Shown here piece by piece: positions 10,103 to 18,527 of a DNA stretch of 64,000 nucleotides. The notes under the pieces were generated by a model. That model was not told the origin of the DNA. It made no database searches and saw nothing but the letters and a program-made list of their open reading frames with translations. Both the position numbers and the translations under genes were made by a program. Every line of letters begins with the position of its first letter. The first letter of the stretch is position 1. Origin of the DNA: Streptomyces katrae (lineage in GTDB: Bacteria > Actinomycetota > Actinomycetes > Streptomycetales > Streptomycetaceae); the NCBI RefSeq assembly GCF_000717655.1, contig NZ_JNZY01000017.1, positions 62,001 to 126,000 of the forward strand, given 5' to 3'.

Positions 10103-10966
10103 GTGCACCGCCGGCACAACGGGCTGAAGACCGCCGTACTCCTCGGCGGGCTGTCCGCACTCATCATCGTCATCGGAAGCTTCTTCGGGCGCGGCGGGCT
10201 GATCATCGCCGTCCTCGTCGCCCTCGGGACGAATGCGTACGCGTACTGGAACAGCGACAAGCTGGCTCTACGCGCGATGCGCGCCCGCCCCGTCAGCGAG
10301 TTCGAGGCCCCCCAGCTCTACCGCATGGTGCGCGAGCTCTCCACCTCCGCGCGCCAGCCCATGCCGCGGCTCTACATCTCGCCGACCGAGGCGCCGAACG
10401 CCTTCGCCACCGGCCGCAATCCGCGCAACGCCGCGGTCTGCTGCACCGAAGGCATCCTGCGCATACTCGACGAGCGCGAGCTGCGCGGGGTGATCGGCCA
10501 TGAGCTGAGCCACGTCTACAACCGCGACATCCTGATCTCGTCCGTCGCCGGAGCCCTCGCCTCGGTCATCATGTTCCTGGTGAACTTCGCCTGGCTGATC
10601 CCGATCGGCCGGTCGAACGACGACGAGGGGCCCGGCATCCTCGGCATGCTGCTGATCATGATCCTGGGCCCGCTGGCCGCGTCCGTGATCCAGCTGGCCA
10701 TCAGCCGTTCGCGCGAGTACGAGGCCGACGCGTCCGGCGCCCAGCTGACCGGCGACCCGCTCGCCCTGGCCAGTGCCCTGCGCAAGCTGGACGCCGGCGT
10801 CAAGCAGCTCCCGCTGCCCCCCGAGCCCAGGCTGGAGACCGCGAGCCACATGATGATCGCCAATCCGTTCCGACCGGGCCAGGGCCTTTCTAAGATGTTC
10901 TCCACGCACCCACCGATGGCCGAGCGCATCGCCCGGCTCGAACAGATGGCAGGCCGTAGTCAGTGA
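10103..10966 (+). CDS. htpX: M48 family zinc metalloprotease HtpX
   Basis: HtpX is a membrane protease that degrades damaged membrane proteins. The 287-residue product has two N-terminal hydrophobic segments (about residues 9-45), the catalytic zinc motif HELSH at 133-137, a second pair of helices after it, and the third ligand Glu207 in REYEAD. These are all features of active HtpX. The GTG at 10103 follows a good ribosome site (GGAGGG, 10091-10096). It overlaps the next gene by GTGA. A position just after the second nuo cluster is, from memory, also seen in other streptomycetes. Confidence 0.95.
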   Translation: MHRRHNGLKTAVLLGGLSALIIVIGSFFGRGGLIIAVLVALGTNAYAYWNSDKLALRAMRARPVSEFEAPQLYRMVRELSTSARQPMPRLYISPTEAPNAFATGRNPRNAAVCCTEGILRILDERELRGVIGHELSHVYNRDILISSVAGALASVIMFLVNFAWLIPIGRSNDDEGPGILGMLLIMILGPLAASVIQLAISRSREYEADASGAQLTGDPLALASALRKLDAGVKQLPLPPEPRLETASHMMIANPFRPGQGLSKMFSTHPPMAERIARLEQMAGRSQ

Positions 10967-11355
10967 AGACCATCCTCAACATCATTTGGCTCGTCCTCAG
11001 CGGCATCTGGCTGTTCCTGGGCTACTGCCTCGCGGGCGTGCTCCTGTGCATCACCATCATCGGCATCCCGTTCGGCATCGCGGCCTTCCGCATCGCGGTG
11101 TACGCCCTCTGGCCCTTCGGCTACACCACGGTCGAGCGCCGGGACGCGGGCACGGCCTCCTGCATCGGCAACGTCCTGTGGCTGGTCCTGGCGGGCTGGT
11201 GGCTGGCCCTCAGCCACATCGTCACCGGCATCGCCCTGTGCGTCACGATCATCGGCATCCCGTTCGGCATCGCCAACTTCAAGATGGTCCCGCTCGCCCT
11301 GCTGCCGCTGGGCCGCGAGATCGTCCCCACCGACGCGCCGTTCGCCTCCCGGTAG
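10963..11355 (+). CDS. YccF domain-containing inner-membrane protein
   Basis: The 130-residue product consists of two similar halves. Each has a hydrophobic stretch followed by the same hairpin-like motif [12 protein letters not shown] or [12 protein letters not shown] (residues ~27-40 and ~93-106), which is the hallmark of the YccF (DUF307) family. The function of the family is not established. Translation is coupled to htpX through the GTGA overlap, which suggests a shared membrane role, but this is inference. Confidence 0.9.
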   Translation: MKTILNIIWLVLSGIWLFLGYCLAGVLLCITIIGIPFGIAAFRIAVYALWPFGYTTVERRDAGTASCIGNVLWLVLAGWWLALSHIVTGIALCVTIIGIPFGIANFKMVPLALLPLGREIVPTDAPFASR

Positions 11356-11394
11356 ACGGCGGGCGGCGAGGGAACTCACGGGCAGGGAGAACCA

Positions 11395-12375
11395 GTGTCG
11401 GCTGCGCGCACGGCCACGACCCTGTCGGTCATCGTGCCGATGTACAACGAGGAGGAGGCCCTCCCCGCCCTGGTGAGCCGCCTGCGGCCGGTGCTCGACG
11501 ACACAGCGGTCACGTACGAGGTCCTCGCGGTCGACGACGGCAGCACCGACCGGACCTCCGAACTCCTCGAGAAGTTCCGTACGGACTGGCCCGAGCTCCG
11601 CATCGTCCGGCTGCGCGGCAACTCCGGCCACCAAGCCGCCCTGCGCGCCGGGCTGCACAGCTCGGTCGGGGCGTACGTGGCCAGCATCGACGCCGACCTC
11701 CAGGATCCGCCGGAGAAAATACCGGAGATGCTGGACCTGGCCCGGTCCGAGCACCTCGACATCGTCTACGGCGTCCGCTCCGACCGCAGCACCGACACCG
11801 GCTTCAAGCGCCGCACCGCCGCCGCTTATTACTGGTTGATGCGCCGCATGGTCGGCAAGCAGGTGCCCGCGCAGGCCGGGGACTTCCGGCTGCTCAGCCG
11901 CGAGGCCGTGGAGGCCCTCAAGGCCCTGCCCGATCAGCAGCAGGTGTACAGGCTGCTGGTGCCCTGGCTCGGATTCCCGAGCGGGCAGGTCACGTACCGC
12001 CGGGCCGAGCGGGTGGCGGGCGAGACCAAGTACCCGCTGAGCAAGATGATCCGCCTCGCCGTGGACGGCATCACCAACTTCTCGGCCGCCCCGCTGCGGC
12101 TCGCGACCTGGCTCGGCGTCATCAGCTTCGTCACCTGCCTCGTCATGATCGCCTGGACGCTGGTGGTGTTCCTGCTCGGCAAGACCGTGCCCGGCTGGAC
12201 CTCGCTGTTCGTCGGCATGCTCTTCCTCGGCGGTGTGCAGCTGATCTGCGTCGGGCTGCTCGGCGAGTACATCGGCCGGATCTACACCGCCGTACAGCGC
12301 CGGCCCACGTACTTCATCGGGTACGACTCGGCGCGCGACGACGCCGACAAGGGGCCGGAGGAGCCCGGGAACTGA
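11395..12375 (+). CDS. GT2 glycosyltransferase, polyprenyl-phosphate sugar synthase type
   Basis: This 326-residue enzyme belongs to the GtrB/dolichol-phosphate mannose synthase group, which moves a sugar from a nucleotide sugar to polyprenyl phosphate at the cytoplasmic face. The GT-A fold spans residues ~8-220, with VPMYNEE, VDDGSTD, and the metal-binding Asp99-Ala-Asp101 followed by QDPP. Two C-terminal membrane helices (about 235-260 and 268-292) are typical of the GtrB subgroup. GTG 11395 has a GGCAGGGAG ribosome site. The sugar cannot be deduced from the sequence. Confidence 0.88.
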   Translation: MSAARTATTLSVIVPMYNEEEALPALVSRLRPVLDDTAVTYEVLAVDDGSTDRTSELLEKFRTDWPELRIVRLRGNSGHQAALRAGLHSSVGAYVASIDADLQDPPEKIPEMLDLARSEHLDIVYGVRSDRSTDTGFKRRTAAAYYWLMRRMVGKQVPAQAGDFRLLSREAVEALKALPDQQQVYRLLVPWLGFPSGQVTYRRAERVAGETKYPLSKMIRLAVDGITNFSAAPLRLATWLGVISFVTCLVMIAWTLVVFLLGKTVPGWTSLFVGMLFLGGVQLICVGLLGEYIGRIYTAVQRRPTYFIGYDSARDDADKGPEEPGN

Positions 12376-12474
12376 CGGTGGATCCGGCATCCGCAGGCGG
12401 TTCGCCCGGGAGCCCGTTCCGGGGCGACGGTGCAGGTCAGGGCGATTGTCAGTGGCGTGGGTCACCATGGATGC

Positions 12475-12999
12475 ATGGACGAGACCGAGCAGTTGCTGGA
12501 GCAAGTCGCCACCCGCGCGCACGATGCTGCGGACGGGCACGGAAGGCCCCTGCCGGCGCCGCTGGACGCCGAGGAGCCGGCCCGGGCCGCGCTCGTACTC
12601 GGCTTCGAGCTGCCGCCGCTGCTCGCCGGTCTCTACACCCGCGTCGGGGACGGCGGGTTCGGCCCGGAGTGCGGACTGCTGCCCCTGAAGGACGGTGTCG
12701 CCACCTACCGGGCGATGCGCGGATCCGGATGGAAATGGCCCGGCGGCGTGCTGCCGATCGCCCACTGGGGCTGCGGCATGTACGTCTGCGTCGACTGCAG
12801 CTCGGAGACCGCCCAGGTCCTGCTGTTCGACCCGAACCTGGGGGATCCGGACCTCGCCTGGTTCATGGACACCCCGAGCCTCGCCGACTGGCTGCGCGGC
12901 TGGCTCGACGGCACCGCCTGGTACTGCGAGGACTCCGCGGCGGGGGAGGAGTACGACCTGGACCTGGCGCCCTGGGCCGAGTTCAGATCCCGCGTGTGA
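12475..12999 (+). CDS. SMI1/KNR4 family protein
   Basis: The 174-residue product fits the SMI1/KNR4 (SUKH) fold: an N-terminal LGFELPPLLAGLYTRVGDGGFGPECGLLPL segment near residues 42-70, then a central IAHWGCGMYVCVDC strand pair and DTPSLADWLRGWLDG near the end. SUKH proteins include immunity proteins of polymorphic toxins, but isolated copies like this one are common in Streptomyces and no toxin gene lies beside it. ATG 12475 is chosen over the upstream GTG 12430, which would add a poorly conserved-looking leader. Its end overlaps the convergent permease gene by 17 bases. Confidence 0.75.
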   Translation: MDETEQLLEQVATRAHDAADGHGRPLPAPLDAEEPARAALVLGFELPPLLAGLYTRVGDGGFGPECGLLPLKDGVATYRAMRGSGWKWPGGVLPIAHWGCGMYVCVDCSSETAQVLLFDPNLGDPDLAWFMDTPSLADWLRGWLDGTAWYCEDSAAGEEYDLDLAPWAEFRSRV

Positions 13000-14230
13000 G
13001 CCGCCCGCGCAGGCCGTAGGCCAGCGCGCCCGCGGCCAGCACGGCAGCCCCCGCGACCGCCGACGCAAGGGGCAGCGCGCAGGCCAGCACGACACAGCCG
13101 GACAGCCCGACCGCTGCCACGGCCCGGCCCTTGACAGCTGAATCGAGAGTCCAAGCGGAAGCGTTCGCGATCGCGTAGTAGGCCAGCACTCCGAACGAGG
13201 AAAAACCGATCGCACCCCGCAGATCGGTGGTCGCCGCGAGCACCGCGACCACCGCACCCACGGCGAGCTCCGCATGCTGCGGCACCTGATGCCGTGGATG
13301 TACGGCGGCCAGCGCGCGGGGGAGATGGCCGTCCCGGGCCATCGCCAGGGTGGTCCGCGACACCCCGAGCACCAGGGCCAGCAGCGAGCCCAGCGCCGCC
13401 AGGGCGGCACCGACCCGGACCACGGGGGTCAGTCCGGGCTGTCCGGCCGCCCGCACCGCGTCGGCCAGCGGGGCCGTCGAAGCCGCCAGGGCGTCGGCGC
13501 CCAGCACCGACAGCGCCGCCACCGCCACCGCGGCGTACACGAGGAGGGCGATCCCCAGGGCGAGGGGCACCGCCCGCGGGATCGTGCGCTCCGGATCGCG
13601 TACCTCCTCGCCCAAGGTGGTGATCCGGGCGTATCCCGCGAAGGCGAAGAACAGCAGGCCGGCCGCCTGGAGCAGGCCGCCGGCGCCGCCCCCGGCCAGA
13701 CCGCCGAGCCGTTCCGCCCCGGCCGCGCCGGAGGTCAGGCACACCACCACGACCCCGGCCAGCACGGCCAGTACCGCCGCCACGATCACCCGCGCGATCC
13801 GGGCGGACTTCTGCAGACCCCCGTAGCTCGCGGCGGTCAGCGCCACCACCGCCGCGACGGCCACGGCATGCTGCTGCCCGGGCCACACGTACGCCCCCAC
13901 GGTGAGCGCCATCGCCGCACACGAGGCGGTCTTGCCGACGACGAAGCCCCAGCCGGCCAGATATCCCCAGAACGGGCCGAGCCGTTCCCGCCCGTACACG
14001 TAGGTCCCGCCGGAGGCCGGATACCGGGCGGCCAGCCGCGCAGAGGAGTGCGCGTTGCAGTAGGCGATCAAGGCCGCCACCGCGAGGGCGGCGAGCAGCG
14101 CACCGCCCGCGGGACCCGCTGCGGCTGCCGCTGGGGCGAGCGCGGCGAAGATGCCGGCCCCGACCATCGCCCCGAGGCCGACGACCACGGCGTCGAAGAC
14201 TCCCAGCGTGCGTTTCAACTCGTTGTCCAC
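12983..14230 (-). CDS. APC superfamily amino acid permease
   Basis: The 415-residue product has about 12 hydrophobic segments and the amino acid-polyamine-organocation features: VVGLGAMVGAGIFAALAP in helix 1 with the unwound GAGIF motif, YPASGGTYVYGRERLGPFWGYLAGW between helices 2 and 3, and FFAFAGYARITTLGEEVRDPERTIPRA in helix 6. The substrate is unknown; the group includes cationic and neutral amino acid exchangers. The gene is convergent with the SMI1 gene and lies downstream of, and in the same direction as, the SulP gene with an 18-base gap, so the two may be co-transcribed. Confidence 0.88.
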   Translation of the reverse strand: MDNELKRTLGVFDAVVVGLGAMVGAGIFAALAPAAAAAGPAGGALLAALAVAALIAYCNAHSSARLAARYPASGGTYVYGRERLGPFWGYLAGWGFVVGKTASCAAMALTVGAYVWPGQQHAVAVAAVVALTAASYGGLQKSARIARVIVAAVLAVLAGVVVVCLTSGAAGAERLGGLAGGGAGGLLQAAGLLFFAFAGYARITTLGEEVRDPERTIPRAVPLALGIALLVYAAVAVAALSVLGADALAASTAPLADAVRAAGQPGLTPVVRVGAALAALGSLLALVLGVSRTTLAMARDGHLPRALAAVHPRHQVPQHAELAVGAVVAVLAATTDLRGAIGFSSFGVLAYYAIANASAWTLDSAVKGRAVAAVGLSGCVVLACALPLASAVAGAAVLAAGALAYGLRGRLTRGI

Positions 14231-14248
14231 GGGCGGAGGGTAGCCGCT

Positions 14249-15676
14249 CTAGATGACGCCTTCCCGGCCGGTCAGCGGCGCGCGGTTCTGCTCCCACCCG
14301 TGGAGGGCGGTCAAGCAGGCGTGGTCCAGGTGGCGCAGCCCGCTGAGGTCGAGGCGTACGGGCTGTCCGGCGGGCAGTGCGTCCAGCGCGTCGAGCAGCT
14401 TCGGCAGCCGCAGGAAGCTGGCGCTCCCCATGACCTGGACGCGCAGCTCCCCGTCCTCCCACACCTCCTCGATGTGCACGTGGGAGGTCTCCCAGGCCGC
14501 CTTGACCACGGCCAGACCCAGCCCGACCAGCACTCCTTCGAAGAGGTTGGTGGCCACGATCGCGGAGGCCGTCGCCACCAGCACCACCGCCTCGCCCCGG
14601 TGCGTCTGCCACAGGCCGGCGACGGCCCGGGCCGGCAGCAGCTTCCAGCCGGCGTGCAGCAGTACCCCGGCCAGCGCGGCGAGCGGCACCACTTCGAGCA
14701 GCTGGGGGAGCGCGACGGCGAACAGCAGCAGCCAGCCGCCGTGCAGGATGCGGGACGCCCGGGTGCGGGCCCCTGCCTCCACGTTGGCGGCGCTGCGCAC
14801 GATCACGGCGGTCATCGGCAGCGCCCCGAGCAGTCCGCAGACGGTGTTGCCGACGCCCTGGGCCATGAGCTCGCGGTCGTAGTGGGTCCGTGTCCCGTCG
14901 TGCATCCGGTCCACGGCCGCCGCGCTGAACAGGGTCTCGGCGGAGGCGATCAGCGCCAGGGCGATCACGGTTCCGAGGGCCCCACCGGAGGCCAGCAGCC
15001 CCAAGTCCCCCCAGCCGGGCGGGGCCACGGCCTGCAGGACCCCGGTCACCGTCACCTTCCCGACGGGCAGCTGCAGCAGCATCGACACGGCGGTGGCGGC
15101 GGCCACCCCGACGAGCGCGCCCGGCACGAGCCGCAGCCGGGCGGGCATCCGGCGCCAGGCCACGAGGACGGCGATGGTCCCGGCCCCGAGTGCCACGGCG
15201 GACCAGTCGGCCCGCCCGGCCAGCCCCGGCACCGCGGCCAGTTTCTCCAGGGTTCCGCCGGGGGCCTGTACGCCGCCCACGGCGTACAGCTGCCCCGCGA
15301 TCAGCACGAGCCCGATCCCGGCCAGCATCCCGTGCACGACGGCGACGGAGATCGCCCGGAACCACCGCCCGAGCCGCAGCGCCCCCATGCCCAGCTGCAG
15401 CAGCCCGGCGGCCAGCACCAGGACCCCGAGCGCGCGGAGACCGTGCGTGTGCACCGCCTCGTAAACGAGCACGGTGAGCCCGGCGGCCGGCCCGCTCACC
15501 TGGAGCGAACTCCCCCGGAACCACCCGGTGACCAGCCCGCCGACCACTCCGGTGATGATCCCCAGCTCGGCCGGCACACCGGAGGCGACGGCCACGCCCA
15601 CACAGAGGGGCAGCGCGACGAGCGCCACGACGACGGACGCCCCGAAGTCTTCGCGAAACGTGTCGACCCCAGGCAT
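14249..15676 (-). CDS. SulP family anion transporter with STAS domain
   Basis: SulP proteins carry sulfate, bicarbonate or other anions. The 475-residue product has a transport domain with VVALVALPLCVGVAVASGVPAELGI (helices 1-2) and SGPAAGLTVLV (helix 3), then ETLFSAAAVDRM near the centre, and a C-terminal STAS domain from ~390 with RLDLSGLRHLDHACLTAL. The hydrophobic order and length are family-typical. Which anion it moves cannot be told; a bicarbonate or sulfate role are both possible. ATG is at 15676 with a plausible GGGGAGG ribosome site just upstream on the minus strand. Confidence 0.88.
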   Translation of the reverse strand: MPGVDTFREDFGASVVVALVALPLCVGVAVASGVPAELGIITGVVGGLVTGWFRGSSLQVSGPAAGLTVLVYEAVHTHGLRALGVLVLAAGLLQLGMGALRLGRWFRAISVAVVHGMLAGIGLVLIAGQLYAVGGVQAPGGTLEKLAAVPGLAGRADWSAVALGAGTIAVLVAWRRMPARLRLVPGALVGVAAATAVSMLLQLPVGKVTVTGVLQAVAPPGWGDLGLLASGGALGTVIALALIASAETLFSAAAVDRMHDGTRTHYDRELMAQGVGNTVCGLLGALPMTAVIVRSAANVEAGARTRASRILHGGWLLLFAVALPQLLEVVPLAALAGVLLHAGWKLLPARAVAGLWQTHRGEAVVLVATASAIVATNLFEGVLVGLGLAVVKAAWETSHVHIEEVWEDGELRVQVMGSASFLRLPKLLDALDALPAGQPVRLDLSGLRHLDHACLTALHGWEQNRAPLTGREGVI

Positions 15677-15820
15677 CCGAGAACCTCCCCTGTCCCGCGG
15701 TGATGATGGCCACCACAGTGGCGGGCGCGCGCAGGGCTCCCCAAGTGCTCATCGGGGGCCGCTGAGGCGCATGCGCCGCGCACGCCGGGCTCATGATCCG
15801 CACGCCCCAGGAAACGGTCG

Positions 15821-15853
15821 CGGCCCGGCGGTCCTGGAAGGACCGCCGGGCCG
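15821..15853 (-). terminator. Strong hairpin after yajQ
   Basis: Perfect 15-bp inverted repeat: CGGCCCGGCGGTCCT at 15821-15835 and its complement at 15839-15853, with a GGA loop. It lies 26 bases beyond the yajQ stop on the minus strand and probably ends that transcript. No T-run follows, as is common in Streptomyces. Confidence 0.75.
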
Positions 15854-15878
15854 CCGGACGGCAGGTGGGGGACCGCGA

Positions 15879-16367
15879 TCAGCGGTAGTTCACGAACTGG
15901 ATGGCGAAGTCCAGGTCCTTGCCCTTGAGCAGTGCCTGGACGGCCTGCAGGTCGTCACGGCTCTTGGAGCTGACGCGCAGCTCCTCGCCCTGCACCTGGG
16001 CCTTGACGCCCTTGGGACCCTCGTCCCGGATGATCTTCGCGACCTTCTTGGCGTTCTCCTGGGAGATGCCCTCCTCGATGGAGGCGAAGATCTTGTACTC
16101 CTTGCCGGACAGCTGCGGCTCGCCGGCGTCGAGCGCCTTCAGCGAGATCCCGCGCTTGACCAGCTTGGTCTCGAACACGTCGAGGACGGCCTTGACGCGC
16201 TCCTCGGAGTTCGCCTCCATGAGGATCTTCTCGCCGGACCAGGCGATGGTGGCGCCGGTGCCCTTGAAGTCGTAGCGCTGCGAGAGTTCCTTGGCGGCCT
16301 GGTTGAGGGCGTTGTCGACCTCCTGCCGCTCGACCTTCGAGACGATGTCGAAACTGGAGTCGGCCAT
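15879..16367 (-). CDS. YajQ family cyclic di-GMP/nucleotide-binding protein
   Basis: The 162-residue product starts [21 protein letters not shown] and contains [13 protein letters not shown] and [23 protein letters not shown], which are the most conserved parts of the YajQ (UPF0234) family. Family members bind nucleotides; some bind cyclic di-GMP and act as regulators, but the role in Streptomyces is not settled. The start at 16367 is chosen because it has an AAGGAG ribosome site and matches the family N-terminus; a longer reading to 16460 would add 31 atypical residues. Confidence 0.92.
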   Translation of the reverse strand: MADSSFDIVSKVERQEVDNALNQAAKELSQRYDFKGTGATIAWSGEKILMEANSEERVKAVLDVFETKLVKRGISLKALDAGEPQLSGKEYKIFASIEEGISQENAKKVAKIIRDEGPKGVKAQVQGEELRVSSKSRDDLQAVQALLKGKDLDFAIQFVNYR

Positions 16368-16567
16368 GTGCTGTGGCTCCTTGAAGTCGGCTGTCATTGC
16401 CCCGGAGGGCGCGGCCGGACATGCCCGGCCCGCTCCGCAAAGCCTAGCCACCGCGCCCACCCTCAGCGCTGATCAATCCGGTGGCGAAGCACCCCCGCAC
16501 ATCAGGTATTGTTTACGTCGTTGCCAGGGAGCGCCGCCGCAAGGCGGAAAAAACGGCAACGACTCTT

Positions 16568-16649
<82 letters not shown>

Positions 16650-16659
16650 CGCGATGTGA

Positions 16660-16700
16660 GACCCCCGTTACTGCGGAAGCGCAGTGACGGGGGTCTTCTC
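16660..16700 (+). terminator. Terminator after tRNA-Tyr
   Basis: Perfect 16-bp stem, GACCCCCGTTACTGCG (16660-16675) with its complement (16680-16695) around a GAAG tetraloop, then TTCTC. This begins 11 bases past the tRNA and is an intrinsic terminator. Confidence 0.88.
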
Positions 16701-16750
16701 GCATGCTCCGGTGATCGGAACGAACGCGGGGGTTCCGCGTCCGGATCCGG

Positions 16751-17329
16751 TCAGGGCGTGAGGGACACGCGCCAGGACCAGGTGGTACGGCGCGGGCGGG
16801 TCGGGAGGGCCAGGCGGCCGGCCGACCAGAGGAGGACCTCAGGGGCCGGGCCGGACGGGGAGTCCGGGAAGAGCCGGGCCAGGACCAGCGCCGAGAGGCC
16901 GGCCGGCGGGAGCCAGGGGAGGTCGAGGCCCTGGGCGATGTCGTACGTGTGGAGCAGGATCTCCGCCACGCCCATCGCCGTGAAGCCGCCCGGATCGCAG
17001 GGGCCCCAGTGCCAGGCCCGCGCGGACTCCGGCGCCGCGTCCACGGCCGTGCCCAGCAGCCGGGCCGCCGCCGAGACCACCTGGAGGACCGCCTCGGGCG
17101 GGGCAGCCTCCCGTACGCGCAGGTCCAGCGGCAGATAGCCGTCCGAGGGCAGCGCGGCCACCTGGGCGGCGTACCCCAGCAGGTCGTGGGCGACGTGCGC
17201 CGCCGTCGTCCAGCAGGTCCAGTCGAGCGAACCGGCCTTCGCCTCCCAGTCCCGTCCGATGTGCGGCGTCAGGGCCGACACCATTTCGGCTGCCGCCCGT
17301 TCGACGTCGGAGCCGGTCATCGGCCGCAT
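16751..17329 (-). CDS. Maleylpyruvate isomerase/mycothiol-dependent (DinB-like) family protein
   Basis: The 192-residue product has an N-terminal four-helix domain resembling the metal-binding mycothiol-dependent maleylpyruvate isomerase domain: VSALTPHIGRDWEAKAGSLDWTCWTTAAHVAHDLLGYAAQV (residues ~18-58), with the helix-2 HVAHD histidines, and MGVAEILLHTYDIAQGLDLPW near residue 125 with a third histidine. These histidines are the likely metal ligands. Family members are common and mostly uncharacterised in actinobacteria. It is divergent from the DUF3574 gene, 29 bases away. Confidence 0.8.
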   Translation of the reverse strand: MRPMTGSDVERAAAEMVSALTPHIGRDWEAKAGSLDWTCWTTAAHVAHDLLGYAAQVAALPSDGYLPLDLRVREAAPPEAVLQVVSAAARLLGTAVDAAPESARAWHWGPCDPGGFTAMGVAEILLHTYDIAQGLDLPWLPPAGLSALVLARLFPDSPSGPAPEVLLWSAGRLALPTRPRRTTWSWRVSLTP

Positions 17330-17358
17330 CGTCCTGATCTCCTGTTCGTTCTCCGGTC

Positions 17359-17796
17359 GTGAACTTCATTTCTGACACGCGCGGGAAGGTCGGCGGGGGC
17401 GTGCTCCTCGCCCTCCTCGGGGCCGGGATCCCGGCCCTGGTCGGGGCCGCACTGCACAGCCATGTGGGTGAGCCCTACCAGGAAACCAGGCTCTACTTCG
17501 GCACCGAACGCCCGGACGGCCGCGCCCCGGTCGCGGAACAGGAGTTCATGCGCTTCCTGGAGCGCGAGATCACCCCCGCGTTCCCCGAGGGCCTCACCCT
17601 CCAGGACGGGCAAGGCCAGTGGCGGCGGGAGGGCAAGGTCATCCGCGAGACCTCGTACGAGGTGGTGCTCCTCTACCCGGAGAAGGAGGCCGACGAACGC
17701 AGCGCACGCATCGAGCGGATCCGGCAGGCCTACGAGGACCAGTACCAGCAGGACTCCGTCGGGCGTTCCGACGACAAGGTGACCGCAGAGTTCTGA
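17359..17796 (+). CDS. DUF3574 domain-containing protein
   Basis: The 145-residue product has one N-terminal hydrophobic segment (residues ~11-34, VGGGVLLALLGAGIPALVGAAL), which may be a signal peptide or membrane anchor, and then the DUF3574 pattern: ETRLYFGTERPDGRAPVAEQEFMRFLEREITPAFPEGLTLQDGQGQW. The family has no known function. GTG 17359 is the first in-frame start and gives a sensible signal region. It faces the NAD(P)-binding gene, with 7 bases between the two stops. Confidence 0.8.
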   Translation: MNFISDTRGKVGGGVLLALLGAGIPALVGAALHSHVGEPYQETRLYFGTERPDGRAPVAEQEFMRFLEREITPAFPEGLTLQDGQGQWRREGKVIRETSYEVVLLYPEKEADERSARIERIRQAYEDQYQQDSVGRSDDKVTAEF

Positions 17797-17803
17797 GGGC
17801 GCC

Positions 17804-18460
17804 TCAGTTGCCCGCGACGTCCTTGACGGCCACCGCGACCGGGGTCGAGCCCTCGACCAGCTCCAGCGTCAGCCCGGCCGTCGCCGGGGTCTCGATCAGC
17901 TCCGCCAGCACGGCCGCCACGTCGTCGCGCGTCACCGAGCCGCCGCCCGTCCGCACCTCCAGCCGCACCTGCCCCGTCCCCGGGTCGTCGGTCAGCGACC
18001 CGGGCCGCAGGACCGTCCACTCCAGGCCCAGCCGGGTCCGTACGTGGTCGTCCGCCTCGCCCTTCGCCCGCAGGTAGACGTCGAAGACGTCGTCGCCCTC
18101 GTGGTACGCGTCCGCGCCCATCGAAGAGACCATCAGGAAGCGCCGCACCCCCGCCCGTTCGGCCGCGTCCGAGAACAGCACCGCCGCGCCCCGGTCGACG
18201 GTGTCCTTGCGCTCGACACCGCTGCCGGGCCCCGCGCCGGCCGCGAACACCGCCACGTCCGCGCCCTGCAGAATGCCCGCCACGTGCTCGACCGAAGCCG
18301 ACTCCAGGTCGCAGAGCACCGGTTCGGTGCCCGCCTCCCGCAGGTCGTCGCCCTGCGCCGGGTCGCGGATGATGCCCGCGACCTCGTACCCGCGCGCGGA
18401 GAGCAGTTGCTCCAGCCGCAGCGCGATCTGACCGTGTCCACCCGCGATGACGATGCGCAT
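17804..18460 (-). CDS. NAD(P)-binding protein, atypical short-chain dehydrogenase (YwnB/SDR_a5-like)
   Basis: The 218-residue product begins MRIVIAGGHGQIALRLEQLL, giving the Rossmann GxxGxxA motif at residues 7-13. It continues with a beta-alpha pattern, a cofactor-region Asp at DLESASVEH, and VSSMGADAY with a following YLRAKGEADDHVR, the atypical-SDR catalytic area. Members often act as NAD(P)H-dependent oxidoreductases of unknown substrate. The start at 18460 removes 50 low-complexity residues that a longer reading would give and places the Rossmann motif at the N-terminus as expected. Confidence 0.85.
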   Translation of the reverse strand: MRIVIAGGHGQIALRLEQLLSARGYEVAGIIRDPAQGDDLREAGTEPVLCDLESASVEHVAGILQGADVAVFAAGAGPGSGVERKDTVDRGAAVLFSDAAERAGVRRFLMVSSMGADAYHEGDDVFDVYLRAKGEADDHVRTRLGLEWTVLRPGSLTDDPGTGQVRLEVRTGGGSVTRDDVAAVLAELIETPATAGLTLELVEGSTPVAVAVKDVAGN

Positions 18461-18527
18461 GCCCCGACCGTACGACGAGCCGGGCGCCGCCGCCCGCGAA
18501 GGTGTCCACCGATGGGCCTGCGAACGT

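Noticed and set aside
12475..12999. A toxin-immunity role for the SMI1/KNR4 protein
   Set aside because: There is no toxin, repeat-containing secretion protein or other immunity gene near it; solitary SUKH proteins are common.
12705..15803. A very long minus-strand frame across the permease and transporter genes
   Set aside because: It covers two real genes in another frame and is dominated by Arg, Ala and Gly; the APC and SulP frames have clear family motifs.
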